Source of the DNA: Paraphysomonas bandaiensis
Taxonomy: Eukaryota; Chrysophyceae
Assembly: GCA_965644295.1 (NCBI GenBank)
Contig: CBFFRP010000430.1
Coordinates: 1 to 64,000 of the forward strand
Reading direction: 5' to 3'
DNA length: 64,000 bases
The notes beneath the pieces were generated by a model. That model did not search any database and had not been told where the DNA came from. It was given only the letters and a program-made list of their open reading frames with translations. Shown in pieces: positions 20,771-32,435 of the stretch (positions are counted from its first letter, which is position 1; each line of letters starts with the position of its first letter). Both the position numbers and the translations under genes were made by a program.

Positions 20771-21119
20771 GCGATTCTGAAAAAACACACATAGATTTTA
20801 AATTAATTTGATTTTTTCAAAAATTTTTGTGTGTTTAAAAAAAAAAACTGGAACGGCAATCAATTTTGGAGGGTGCGGGCGTCAAAATAATTTTATATAT
20901 ATATATTCAATTCTGGCGCCCGAATAAAAAAGTTGGAGTTCAAATCCTCGATTCTGATTGGTGGAAAAAAACACACATAGATTTTAAATGAATTTGATTT
21001 TTTTTAAAGTTTTGTGTGTTTTTTGAAAAAAACTTGTACGGCAATCAATTTGGGAGGGATCGGGCGTCAAAATAAATTTATATATATATATTCAATTCCG
21101 GCGCCCGAATAAAAAAATA
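20771..21119. repeat. Imperfect tandem duplication, about 180-bp unit, TATA core
   Basis: Two copies (20771-20948 and 20949-21119) share acacacatagattttaaat, a cggcaatcaattt block, and a module in which gggcgtcaaaata and ggcgcccgaataaaa flank TTTATATATATATATTCAATTC. It lies just upstream of the spike-like gene start, so it may include its promoter. Confidence 0.6.
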
Positions 21120-21309
21120 AATATCTAATCTTGTCCCTAATTGTTGAAATGGACTAGTCAACCGTGCGGCCTGGTCCACGGCGACTTAGGGTAAGAAAAG
21201 GATGGTGGTCAAATGAGTTGTGTGGGACACTCTCCTTAGTCACAGTGACCGAGTTGATCACATATGGGAATACTGTACTACAGTTGTGTTTAGGAATACG
21301 GGTGGGGGG

Positions 21310-21594
21310 TGCCCCATTCTGAGCGCGTACTTAGGTAGATTCGGATGGGGGTCGGGTGAATACCTAACTAATACTTGATTTAAGTCCCATACGTTATTTT
21401 CTAGCTACCTACTGAATCCAACTAGCTACATCATTATCACACGGTATTCAGCGCTGAATATGCAGTGAGAACCCAGAGTGGGGAACTGCTGAACTAAGCA
21501 ATGTGTACATAGATAGAGGTGGGCGGCCGCAGCACTCAGCAGCACCCACTGGGGGGCCGCACGCAGTAATTAGTTACGCTGTCAATATGGGGCA
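21310..21594. mobile_element. 285-bp inverted-end element, copy B (intact)
   Basis: Begins TGCCCCAT and ends ATGGGGCA. It matches copy A closely but has no copia insertion, and so shows the pre-insertion sequence (aagcaatgtgtacatagat). No coding frame. It contains ggcggccgcagcactcagca, a GC-rich island in AT-rich surroundings. Confidence 0.7.
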
Positions 21595-22289
21595 CCTATG
21601 AGTGGATGATAGGGTGAATCAGGGCTAGGAAACAATATATTGAATTGCAATACATTGTACAATATATAGTAATATGTAATATATTGTAAAATATATTGAT
21701 TGTTCGACCGGCCAAAAATCCCATCAGGGTGTATTAGCTACAAACCTCACCTCAGTCGAATGAACATTTTCTACTCCCACTGTAATCCTGTCTATGACCT
21801 AGTTAGTGGGTACCGCAGAGCAGGGCTAGGGAAATATATTGCTCACAGGAGAACAACATTTTGGCCTGCGCAACATGCGATAGAAAAAGGAGCTTTGACA
21901 TCTGACATATGTTGCAGTCATAATGATAAAGTCTTAAACATTGAGAATTATATATATATATATGATAAATTATTTTTTATACTTTTGTCAAATTTGATTA
22001 TTTTTGTCAAATATTTTATGCTATCATAATATCATAGATAGTACACGGCAACCTATACTGCTTACTACAGAAGCCTGCTTTAACTTACAGACCACTACAT
22101 ATGACTTGCTGTTTATCACCTAACGTACCGAATTTAGAGACATAATTGTGATGAGACCGAGACTCACTCCACATAGCATAGACGAGATTTACCATCTGTC
22201 CAGAAGGCGGTCATCAGTCCCCAATATACTTATGATTCATGTGCTATCTACTGGAAATTGCGGCTAACTCCTAAAGTTTAACGCCTCGA
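21595..22289. other. Intergenic, AT-rich, nothing recognised
   Basis: Contains ATTG/ATAT-rich sequence around 21635-21700 (aatatattg words) and the 3' flank of the La-related gene. No supported gene. Confidence 0.4.
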
Positions 22290-24914
22290 TCAAGAGGCCT
22301 CTCTCTCACGAGGAAGTGGCGGAAGCTTTTCCTTGCTCCAGGTACCATCAGCAGCAGACCCATGAGGGGTTGTTTTTTTGTGGTAGTGCGGAGCATTGGA
22401 TCTATTGTTCTTCTCCGCCACATTCCGGGTATCTTTGTTGCGGTGAGAAGTGTTTGCACCAGAAGGAGCAGACTTGCTCTCAACTGGCTTATTCTCAGTG
22501 GGTTTCTCTCCAGCAGGAGCAGTGCGGGAAGAAGCTTCTTTCTCTTTTGCTGCAGCCTCTTCAGCCTCCTTTTGTTTGAGGACCTATATACAGTAAATAT
22601 TAGCAAACATATTCAGACGACAGTCTACACCAAATTACAACATATTCATACGCCTCAAGTGGATCAATTGGAGTAAATTGAATAATCACAGTATTCATAA
22701 CAAAAGCAGTCATCATTAGCGTTGTAAGGGCGGGCATATATTTTGTAATACTTACATTGGCGAAGGTAGGTCTTCCACCCCAGCTCGACGGGGTGGCAGT
22801 TTGACCTTCAGAATTTCCACCCTGGGTCTATAAAAATATTATACAGCGGGCAGAATAAACGAGGACAACACAATAACATATATGAACCTTCAGACAGTAC
22901 GAATACATTTGCTTGACACACAGAGAAAACTCATAGTCAGCATATTGGTGGATCATCAGCAGGTCTTTTTCAGGGCGGCGACACACTTCTCAATGACTCA
23001 CCTTGTTGGACCCATCTTGACGCCTTCTATCACGTCCCTGGCCTTTTTCCTTCTTTTCTGTCTTGCGAGAAGAGTTTGACCCCTCCTCGCGGCGACCACT
23101 CTCAGTGGATGGCTTCTTCTTTCCGCCTTCGGTACGCTTTTCTCCACCAGAGGACGGTGCAGCAGTAGTATTTGACGCAGTAGCAGAACCGCCAGCTTTA
23201 TCTGCATTCTTTTTCGCAGCTGGAGGCTTAAACGCATCAGGAGCTCCTCCATTTTTTAGGACACCTACCCATGAACCGCCCTCGGACTTCTTACCCCCTT
23301 GTTGTTGTCCTTGGCCTTGCTGATAGTCTTCACCGTATAGCAGCGACCCGTAGTCAACGGCACCTGCAAGAATCGCCTCTCTTTGTACGGGACGACCTTG
23401 CTGCATTTGTTCCCGAGTTTCGTCGATGGAAAAAGTGCGTTGGCGCAACAGGAGGTCCGTGTTTGGTGTAACTGACATTGCAGCCGGGTGGTCTTCCTGA
23501 TATAAGGTTCGAACAATGTTAGTGGTATAATATATGAATGTAAAAAACGCACCGGCCGAATAGTATCTGGTAATATTGCCTCCTTTATACTCGTAACTAT
23601 TTGAATAATATCATCCATGGAATATTTGGTATACGGTCCCTGAAACCCCCGAGCTGGGATTGTGGTGGGGCTGCTAGGTGCACTGCCCACTTCTTCGGTT
23701 CCCTGCGGTGGCAGAGGAGGAAAGTCAGCAGAGGAATTAATCTCAATAGCAGGAGTGGCCTGTTGTTGGGACCCTCCTGTGCCTTGTCCATCCCGTCTCT
23801 CTCTACCATGCCCCTTGCCATGTCCCCCCTTCCGGTTACCATCCCTATCCCTGCCTTTTCCTCCTGACGGCCCTCCATGGCTGTTTGACCTTCTGTCTCT
23901 GCGCGGAGAGCCTTCGCCATCGTTTCCATGGTTTTTATCATGGTAGCGCCCACCGCTGCGGGAATTTGGTGAGGACTTTTCACCATCACTATGCTGTCTA
24001 TTCTGTCTTCTGTTATCTCGACTTCCGTCAGGTCCCTGCTGACTTGCAGATCCCGGTCCATACCCGAACGGCCCACCACCTACTCCATCAGCCTGCATGT
24101 TCCCAGCCGCGTAAGGCGCGAAAGGCATACCAGGGTAAGCACCCATAGGGCCACCCATTGGTCCGGGAGTAGAGTAGTATGAACGTACCACAGCCTCGGA
24201 CTTGAGACGTGCTTTCACAGGAGCTCCATCGAAAGTGCGTTTCTTTAGCTTCAGATCCATGAGAGTATCTTTTGCATCCTCTTCAGATTCCATAGTAATA
24301 AACCTGTACACTAAATAAACCGAATATAACTATATCAAACGTTTAAATTTGCCGCACCATGTATCCCCAATCTCGCTCCTAACACTTGCGATGGGCTTGC
24401 ATCCAGGAAAAGAGAATATCTCTTTGACCTTCTCTTCGGGGGCATCGGAAGGAATTTCCCGCAATATAATTGTTGATCGCCCACTTTTTGCAAGCGTTTT
24501 GATTCTACCATCCGCGTAACTAACACTTGACGAATTCTGCAGGGCCTCAATAACTAAGTTCTCATCCTGAGTGAGGGCCCGAAGCTTCGCGAACTGCAAA
24601 AACATATATAACTGACACAGTCGTGTATACCTCATCGACTCTTACCGACATAACAGTAGCAAGTGGAACTGAGTTCTGAGAATCCATTTGAGATAAAAGG
24701 AATGTATCGCTTCTCAAGTTATCTTTGCTAAAGTAATATTCTATTTGATTGCGTACAGCTACGAGGAGTTGCTCTGGATCTATAAGTGTATGTATATATA
24801 TGTATGTATATATTAACAACCATATGAAACATATCGCATGATAAAACACATACCCATCTCTGTCTTTGCTTGAGGAGATGTTGTATTGGAGCTCGATGAA
24901 TGGTCAGTGGCCAT
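22290..24914 (-). CDS. La-related protein, LARP4-like (7 exons)
   Basis: Exons 24854-24914, 24646-24779, 24358-24593, 23553-24303, 23002-23496, 22756-22827 and 22290-22583 join in phase to 680 residues. Residues 21-100 form a La motif (QIEYYFSKDNLRSDTFLL, VPLATVMSFAKLRALT), and about 115-205 an RRM whose end reads GDTWFITMESEEDAKDTL. This La-motif/RRM pair with a tryptophan-containing RRM strand is closest to LARP4, which binds mRNA poly(A) tails and poly(A)-binding protein and stabilises mRNA. The rest is disordered: Gly/Arg/Asp-rich tracts, SADFPPLPP near 330, and short conserved-looking SWVGVLKNG and WGGRPTFANV motifs that may bind partners. Cytoplasmic role inferred. It is divergent from the catalase-peroxidase gene. 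LARP6 is an alternative subfamily. Confidence 0.85.
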
Positions 24915-25615
24915 GTCCTATAGAAGTAATGAATGACTGGTTTCTATATACATATATCTACATACAGCAGCGATCTCTGTCATAGTTCTACAGAGATGAT
25001 GAATAGATAACAGTTGAAGGGATAAACTACACACAATATATAATTAACTCAATAGTATAGTCGAGTTAATTGCCTGTTAATAGAATAGAGTTCTAGTTCT
25101 TTGAATAGTTTAGTATTCCATCTCGCCTCCTGTCCTCTCCTCACCTCGAATGGTGTGTATGTGTATGGTGTGTGGTGTATGGTGTGTATGTGTATGGTTA
25201 GTAGTGTATGGTTTGTAGGGTAGTTGTGTCCAGTACTGTTAAACTTTCAGTCCCACACACCTCATTGGCTCACATTCCCACCATCAATATAATTGAAGTT
25301 TTTTTTTTCTTTTTTCCTCCACACAATATATGGACTTGGAGTGTATCTTCAAATGATTTTCAGTTTTTTATGGACCTCAGATTATTCTAGATAGATTTAT
25401 GTATTTTGGAGGGTATTCCAGATGTATTCCTTATAATACAGCAGAGGTGCAGGTACGAGAAGAAGTACTGCTCTATACCGGTATATAAGTACGTACTGTA
25501 CTGCTCTATGTGCATACTGCTACTCTACTGCTGTACTTATGTATGTATATGTGAGTCCATGTCTCTCATATAGTATCATATATATATATATTAACCCTCT
25601 TGTACTACATGTAAC
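24915..25615. promoter_or_regulatory. Shared upstream region of LARP-like and KatG-like genes
   Basis: Both genes start outward from this 701-bp gap. It has GTGTATGG repeats at 25150-25210, a T-rich run at 25290-25320, and TATATATATATATTAA at 25579-25594, about 25 bp before the plus-strand ATG. Confidence 0.35.
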
Positions 25616-27799
25616 ATGACAAGATCAACATCTACCATCACCCTATGCCTATTCTCTCTACTGGCATGTGTGTCTTCATCAGGATGTCCTTATTTAGCCT
25701 CTCTTAAGACCACATCATCTCATACACTCACATCTCCTCATACACACCCACATCACCGTCAATTAACCCCATCAGAAGAAGATCAATACATCACTGCTCT
25801 CAAATCTCTTCCTCTTGATTCCGTTAAGGCTGATATTAAGGAGTTGTTACATACCTCTCAAGATTTTTGGCCTTCTGACTATGATAATTATGGTCCATTC
25901 TTTATACGACTCGCATGGCACTGTTCGGGTTCTTACAGGACCTCAGATGGACGAGGTGGTTGTGACGGAGGCAGACAACGCTTCGAACCCGAGCAATCGT
26001 GGGAAGATAACACCAATCTGGATAAAGCGCGACATTTGTTGTGGCCAGTGAAAGAGAAATATGGCTTGGGCCTCTCCTGGGGCGATCTATTTATATTGGC
26101 TGGAACGGTGGCAATTGAAGATATGGGCGGACCTGTTCTAGGCTTTTGTGCTGGTCGTCGTGATGATCCTGACGGAAGTGCGTCTTTGCCTCTTGGTCCC
26201 ACTGCGGAGCAGGAGGAGAATTACCCGTGTGAGGTACCTGGTGATTGCAAGGAGCCGCTGGGCACAACGACAATAGGTCTTATATACGTGAACCCAGAGG
26301 GACCACAAGGTCGACCTGTGCCTGAAGGGTCGGCACCGCAGGTGAGAGATACATTTGCTCGAATGGGTATGAACGACACTGAGACCGTGGCACTTATCGG
26401 GGGGGGACATTCCTTCGGAAAGACTCATGGAGCCTGCCCTGATGGCGCTGGTCCCTCTCCTGCAGAGGATCCAGAGAATCCGTGGCCAGGCAATTGTGGC
26501 ACAGGTAAGGGTAATGATACGTATACAAGTGGGTTTGAAGGACCTTGGACAACTGAGCCAACGCGGTGGGACAATGGATTCTTTGTGAATCTGTTGCAGT
26601 ACGAGTGGGAGGCCGTGATTGGTCCTGGAGGCCATTATCAGTGGAGGCCTGATCCCCGCAAACATCCCGATGCTCCTGCTATTATGATGCTTACGAGTGA
26701 TATCAGTCTCACTGTCGACAGTGTTTTTCTGGATATTGTGAAGCGTTTCGCAAATGATCAAGAAGAGTTTGAGAGACAATTTTCTCATGCTTGGTACAAG
26801 CTCACCACTCGGGATATGGGTCCTGTAACTCGTTGCATTGGAAGTGATGTTCCGCCAGCCCAACCCTTTCAGTATCCTCTCCCTCCTCCACCCAACCCGC
26901 TACCAGACTTCGATCAAGTTCGCGAAGACCTGTTACATGTTATTCATACTCCACAGGATGCTATTCTTCCCCAGGATGCCAGCGGGACTTATGCCCCCCT
27001 CTTTGTGCGACTTGCATGGCAATGTGCTAGCACTTTCAGGTCGACCGACTATATGGGCGGGTGCTCCGGAGCACGTATAAGGTTTGAGCCGGAGAAGAGT
27101 TGGCCGGCCAATGCAGCACTGGACTCTGCGCTCAAGCTGCTAGAGGGAGTGAAGAACCGTTATGGAGACTCACTTTCCTGGGCTGACCTTATCGTACTAG
27201 CTGGCTCCGTGTCTTTGGAAGATTCCGCTCGATCTCATGACCTCTCTGTTCCATTTACAGGTGGTAGGCCTGATGCAGTGGAAGGAAAGGGACTGCCGAC
27301 GCCAGATTATCTTGAAGGGCGTCTATCCGGTGGAGCGGAGGATGACACCGTAGCAGAAATGCGAGATGTGATGGAGGTAATGGGCCTCACCCCAAGGGAG
27401 TGGGTAGCACTGATTGGTGGCGGACACTCGCTGGGTGAAATGCATAGAGACAGAAGTGGATTCCGGGATGGAAGCTGGACCACACAGCCTGCCACTCTAG
27501 ATAATGAGTGGTTTATTAATCTACTAGATCTGGAATGGGAGGAGGTTAAGACTGAGCAGGAAGATCAAGTGGAGTATCAGAGTATCACATCTACAGGCAG
27601 GGTTCTTTACATGCTTAAGACAGATATGCTGATACTCTTTGACCCAGAATATAAGGTACACGATGTTATGCCCACTTGAAAGCCCATGTTAATGTGTGAT
27701 ATTCAGGCCATCGCTCAAGAGTACGCCCAGAACGAAACCGCATTCCTTAATGAGTTTATTATGGCTTGGGTGAAAGTCATGAATGCGGATATGTTTTAA
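25616..27799 (+). CDS. katG: Secreted catalase-peroxidase (KatG type), 2 exons
   Basis: Exon 25616-27655, a 51-nt intron and exon 27707-27799 give 710 residues. A signal peptide is evident (TITLCLFSLLACVSSSG). The N-terminal domain has the distal triad Arg98, Trp101, His102 (RLAWHCSG) and proximal His271 (GHSFGKTHG). Trp101, Tyr224 (GLIYVNPEGP) and Met252 (RMGMND) match the Trp-Tyr-Met adduct needed for catalase activity, so it should both dismutate and use H2O2. The C-terminal duplicate domain normally lacks haem; here it keeps RLAW, changes the distal His to Gln (RLAWQC) and keeps a proximal-like GGGHSLGEMH. The last exon supplies the typical ending (KVMNAD). An extracytoplasmic location suggests defence against external peroxide. 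Confidence 0.9.
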
Positions 27800-28389
27800 G
27801 CTTTATTCCAAGTAATATCGGGATCCTTTTGTAGGAATACACCAAGCAGGTTGACATATGATAGAAAATATGCATTCTGTCCTCTTTTATTCTTCATGGA
27901 ACCTGTTTAATTGTTGGAAGGAATGTGAAAAGTGAAAGAATAGTATTAAATTCATGCTAAGATCATTGCAAGTTGCACCAAATACGTTGGTAATAAGAAA
28001 CTACGTATGCATAAGTACTTATTGTGAACAAAGACCTAAACATAGTTATGCAGCTCTGCTGCCACATTCTATTGAATATTGACATAGGGAGAACTTTCAA
28101 AGCAAGAATCAATTCATTCTATAATTCTACCCTCTAACGACCTAAATGGCAAAATTGGTCATATTTTTGGAAAAATGTGTGAATACTATTACACTCTACA
28201 TTTATGTAACAGAGAATAGTTCGGAAATAGAACTTTCGACGTGGTGAATCCAATGGAAAACTTCGTATGGAACAATTTTCGTAGTTTCGTGTTACATATA
28301 TAGTGCTTACTTTTATGGTGTAAAATCGTTGCAGCTGAATCAACATTGCAAGTAATAATATATAAATGAATAATTTCTATCAATTCGTG
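27800..28389. other. Convergent 3' flanks, nothing recognised
   Basis: AT-rich gap between the 3' ends of the catalase-peroxidase and the FAD monooxygenase. Small frames have no support. Confidence 0.4.
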
Positions 28390-30207
28390 TTAACTAGATA
28401 TCATCGCGGCATAAATGTCAGTCATTCGCTTCTCAAGATCGTCGCAACTAGCTCCTACAGATAACTCCTCCATTTTGTTGAGAAGAATGGTTGCATCTTT
28501 CTCCGAGATACCTTCTATAGGGAAGGCAGAGTCCATCACCTCCGGCGAGTGAAGCATCCTGCTCGCTTCAAAGGAGGCTTCCACTCGTGAAGTTGTACGG
28601 GACACCATTTCTCGCTCGAAAAGTTGAACTTTTTTCTCTATACCTACCGATTTATACTTCCCTGTAGAAATATATTAGCCACTGTAAGCGGTTGGCCATA
28701 CCAAGGTTTTCCTCACCTCCTTTCGCCAGCCACGACGCCAGTAGCGGGGCATCTTGTAGTGCCTGGTTCGCACCCTGTCCTTTGAACATTGACATTGGGT
28801 GACAAGCATCTCCAAGGACAGTTACGCAATCCATGGCGACAGTGGGGGATGCCTTCGGCTTGTGCCTCGTGCGTCTGCCCCCCCGTCTTAGGCGCATGGG
28901 TGGCCTGTCGAATAATGGAGTTGCCCAGACCTCTCCTTCATCTGTGAGTTCTATCATCTCCCTCACTGGATCCAGCCAACCTGTACTACACCGGTCACGC
29001 CACTAAATAAGTCTCATTGCAAACCCACCTAAGGTCTTAATGTGGGCCTCTGACAATTGGGCTCGTGGGCCTGCTCCCTTCAACAGCAAAGCTTCGCCTA
29101 TACACCTTCAAATGAGCTGCTTGCACATATATTACGGCAAGAAAAATGACTCACCCAGGCTTAGGCCCGAGAAAGACAGCTGCCACATGCACCGCTCTGC
29201 TGTACCGTCCGGATTGGTCGAAAATGGCATAGTGAACAACCGGTGAGTTCCGTCCAGTACGTAGAAGCCCTGTCCATCAAGCAGTGGATGGGAGCAGCGG
29301 CTGATACCTATAATAACAGACACACCAATATATCGCAACTCCTCTCCTGTCCCTCCAACAGCTTCGTCTCTGTATCGTCGAACACGGGACCTCAGTCCAT
29401 CGGCCCCAACAATGACATCCCCCACTGCATAGGTACCATCCTTGAAGTGTGCCCGCAAATTTCTAGGGTCTCCATTTGGAGAGGCTTCGCACCCAGTAAA
29501 TGGTTTTCCCCACACAACTGTTCCGGGTTGTAAACGATCCAATAGCATTTCACGAATACGTTGGCGGGGTATACGTAGGTTTCCTGTGCGTTGGCACTCC
29601 TGCGACCCCGTGTTTTGCTTCCCTTTAAAGGCCCTCCCATAATAGCCAATCACTTTTCCCTGGTCACAATTACAAAAGATAATAAAAAACAAAAAACAAC
29701 TTACTTCAGGTGTGAATACCCAGTGGCATCGGGATGCGCAGTCTTCCTGAATACACTTATCTAGAATACCAAGTTTTGAAAGTGGTCCATTCATATTCCT
29801 GGACAAAGTGAGCCCGAAACCCTGTCGTCTATCCTCGAAACGTTTGTCACGCTCATATACAACACATTCAATTCCTTCCATTTGCAATGCCACAGCAGTA
29901 GCCAGTCCACCTGATGCATAGTCATACATAACAGAACCACTGCAGAGATAACCATACCGATCCCTGCACCAATAACCACTACTTTAAGATCTTTGTTTCC
30001 GTCATCAGATGAGTCTTTCTGAATAGGTAGAGGGTCTGATTCAGTGGATGAGAGTTGATCTGATTCAGTGGATGAGGTGAGACTGTTATCAGATGAATGA
30101 GATGATCGCTCATATGACAATACAGCAGATCGATAAAACAACACGCTCCAAAGAACAGATACAGAAACAAACAACAATGCACCACTAGAATCACTCAGAT
30201 GATCCAT
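28390..30207 (-). CDS. Membrane-anchored FAD-dependent monooxygenase (6 exons)
   Basis: Exons 29958-30207, 29705-29910, 29155-29659, 29029-29097, 28702-28980 and 28390-28661, with introns of 47, 45, 57, 48 and 40 nt, give 526 residues in one frame. A hydrophobic N-terminal helix (ALLFVSVSVLWSVLFY) and a Ser/Asp linker with two SSTESD repeats precede the FAD fold: VVVIGAGIGGLATAVALQ (GxGxxG, completed across intron 1), GADGLRSRVRR (DG motif) and VLGDACHPMSMFKGQGANQA (GD motif). These mark class A flavoprotein hydroxylases, which use NAD(P)H and O2 to hydroxylate aromatic or related substrates. Substrate unknown. The helix suggests anchoring to the ER or another membrane. A CATA array separates it from the divergent carrier gene. 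Confidence 0.85.
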
Positions 30208-30280
30208 GATGCAAAACCCTAAAGGTTCACTAAACTGTGAGGTCGTCCCGTGAACTGAGCAATGGCCAACAACGGTCCTC

Positions 30281-30363
30281 ACATACATACATACATACAT
30301 ACATACATACATACATACATACATACATACATACATACATACATACATACATACATACATACA

Positions 30364-30397
<34 letters not shown>

Positions 30398-30767
30398 CAT
30401 ACATACATACATACATACATACATACATACATACATACATACATACATACATACATACATACATACATACATACATACATACATACATACATACATACAT
30501 ACATACATACATACATACATACATACATACATACATACATACATACATACATACATACATACATACATACATACATACATACATACATACATACATACAT
30601 ACATACATACATACATACATACATACATACATACATACATACATACATACATACATACATACATACATACATACATACATACATACATACATACATACAT
30701 ACATACATACATACATACATACATACATACATACATACATACATACATACATACATACATACATACA

Positions 30768-30796
<29 letters not shown>
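30281..30796 (+). repeat. Long (CATA)n array between divergent genes, about 516 bp
   Basis: About 129 tetranucleotide units with one visible interruption (catatatacat near 30390). It fills almost all of the gap between the FAD monooxygenase start (30207) and the carrier start (30797 or 30911). All frames through it are open, giving artificial MYVC or THTYI repeat proteins. Confidence 0.95.
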
Positions 30797-30798
<2 letters not shown>

Positions 30799-31732
30799 GC
30801 CTGCTGTTGTATCTGGGCTCTGTACACATATGCATACAGCAGAATGTACAGCTGACATATTTGTGCATGATGCATATATCTGTGGCAGTGATTTAGAAAC
30901 AAGAGTCTTGATGGTAGGATTTGAAGGATTCATTGCAGGCTTTGCCTATGGGTTGACAACAGTCGCTGGTAATGTTTGAGTGTGTTGATTGTTATGTAAC
31001 GGTGCCATGATTGCAGTTGGGCAGCCTTTGGATACTGTGAAGACTAGAATGCAAGCGCTTGGGTCTAGATCAGCGATTTCTACTGCCACTGAGATATTCA
31101 GGAAAGAGGGGTTGAAAGGGTTGTATCGTGGAGGGGTTCCTTTAGTGTTGGGCGGAGGTTTGATGAGATCTGCTCAGTTCGGCGTGTATGAACAATCCTT
31201 GCACTTTCTGCGGGAGTATTTAGGGGGAGCACCTAAAGCAGATGAGAGATTGTTCGGTGTACTGGATATGCAAGTTGTACTTGCAGGGTTTCTAGGAGGA
31301 GTTGGTCGGGGGGTCGTTGAAGGCCCTTTTGAGTTTATTAAGGTTCGTCGTCAAGTTCAGGCTTCCTGGACTCCTCGTGAGCTCTTAAGTGGATCGGGTG
31401 CTACAATACTACGCAACTCTTTTCTGTTCAGTGGATTTATGATATATGTCGACATCAGCAAGCAAGTTATAGATGGTGGTTTAGGTCCTTTTTTAACGGG
31501 TGCGGTGTGTGCCAATATGGCGTGGCTTACGATATGGCCTCTAGATGTAGCGAAAAGTCAACTTCAGTCCGGGAACTATCATGGGAAAAAATTCTCTGTT
31601 CTTGTGAGGGATGTTATTTCTTCTGGTGCACTCTATCGTGGTATTCTTCCTGGGTTAATGAGATCCACAATTGCAAATGGAATATCAATGGTTGTGTACA
31701 AGAAGGTAGAAGCCTTCCTAAAACAAACTTAG
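30797..31732 (+). CDS. Mitochondrial carrier family (SLC25) protein, 2 exons
   Basis: Exon 30797-30968, a 48-nt intron and exon 31017-31732 give 295 residues; a start at ATG 30911 would give 257. All three carrier repeats show their signature: QPLDTVKTRMQ, GPFEFIKVRRQ and WPLDVAKSQLQ, each followed by the usual G-rich second half (GLKGLYRGGVPLVLG, RGILPGLMRS). The family exchanges metabolites across the inner mitochondrial membrane through six helices. In repeat 2 the Pro-x-[DE] motif is PFEF, seen in some ornithine/carnitine-like carriers, but I cannot name the substrate. The 38 residues before helix 1 in the long version begin at the very edge of the CATA array and look unstructured, so the shorter start is realistic. 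Confidence 0.85.
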
Positions 31733-32435
31733 TCATTGATAGTAGTTGTATTTTTTGTTGATACGTCGTTATTGATAAGTAAATGTAATATTCGTCTACT
31801 TGTGCTATGCCTCATTAGCGAATTTGCTCAGGCGAGAGAGAATACATACTTTAAGTCCCATTATCTTGGAATAGCTACCGCTTGGAATAGTGAATTGCAT
31901 ATAGTTGATTGTAATGTAATAAGCATAAACCATGCGCTGTCACTCAGTATAGATGAATTGGAAATGGACTTATCTTGTCTGCTATCTCTTGCACACAGCA
32001 ATACTTATTACATGCCTTCATAATTCATAACATGTGTAATAAAATAGAAAACATAGAAAAACAATGCGTGTAGGAGTAAGCAGCATTATACACTTATTAT
32101 ACACTTAGTCTAGCTAATCTTAAATCAACACAACGCTATTACATACACATACACATGCATGCGTTTGCTGCAAATTAACGACAAATCTTGAGCATATATA
32201 AATCTCATAAATCTCACCTAATCTTATAGTTCATTACAGTACCATCTAGTTCTCATTATTGCTTGCGCATGTAACAGAAAAGCAATAACTGTACATACAT
32301 ATACATATATAACAATGTAGCGATAAAGTATTACGCACTTGTGCTTGGTTCCAAAGAGTACAACGATAATCATCAAATTAATATGGGTACTTATTACTTA
32401 TAGTTTTGTAGAACACACAATCAAAAAACGATATT
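31733..32435. other. Convergent 3' flanks, nothing recognised
   Basis: AT-rich gap between the 3' ends of the carrier and the polyprenol reductase genes. A 95-codon open frame at 31736-32023 begins right after the carrier stop and has no recognisable features, so I do not call it a gene. Confidence 0.4.

Larger units (their letters stand above)
18510..21120. mobile_element. Decayed endogenous virus fragment, Polinton-like/virophage-like
   Basis: Four adjacent frames have base and codon use unlike the host genes and a virus-like gene set: a small basic protein, an adenain-type cysteine protease, an unknown ORF and, on the opposite strand, a spike-like protein with an F5/8C-type fold. No major capsid, packaging ATPase or polymerase is present, so only a piece is retained. 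Left border is the CATA array; right border is an imperfect 180-bp duplication. The hosts of such viruses are protists. Assignment rests mainly on the protease. Confidence 0.6.

Noticed and set aside
22271-24182. Out-of-frame long ORFs within the LARP-like gene on both strands
   Set aside because: The spliced frame contains all domain motifs and phase-consistent introns; the alternatives are low-complexity shadows.
26138-26863. 241-codon minus-strand frame inside the catalase-peroxidase gene
   Set aside because: Antisense shadow of a strongly conserved coding exon; no recognisable protein.
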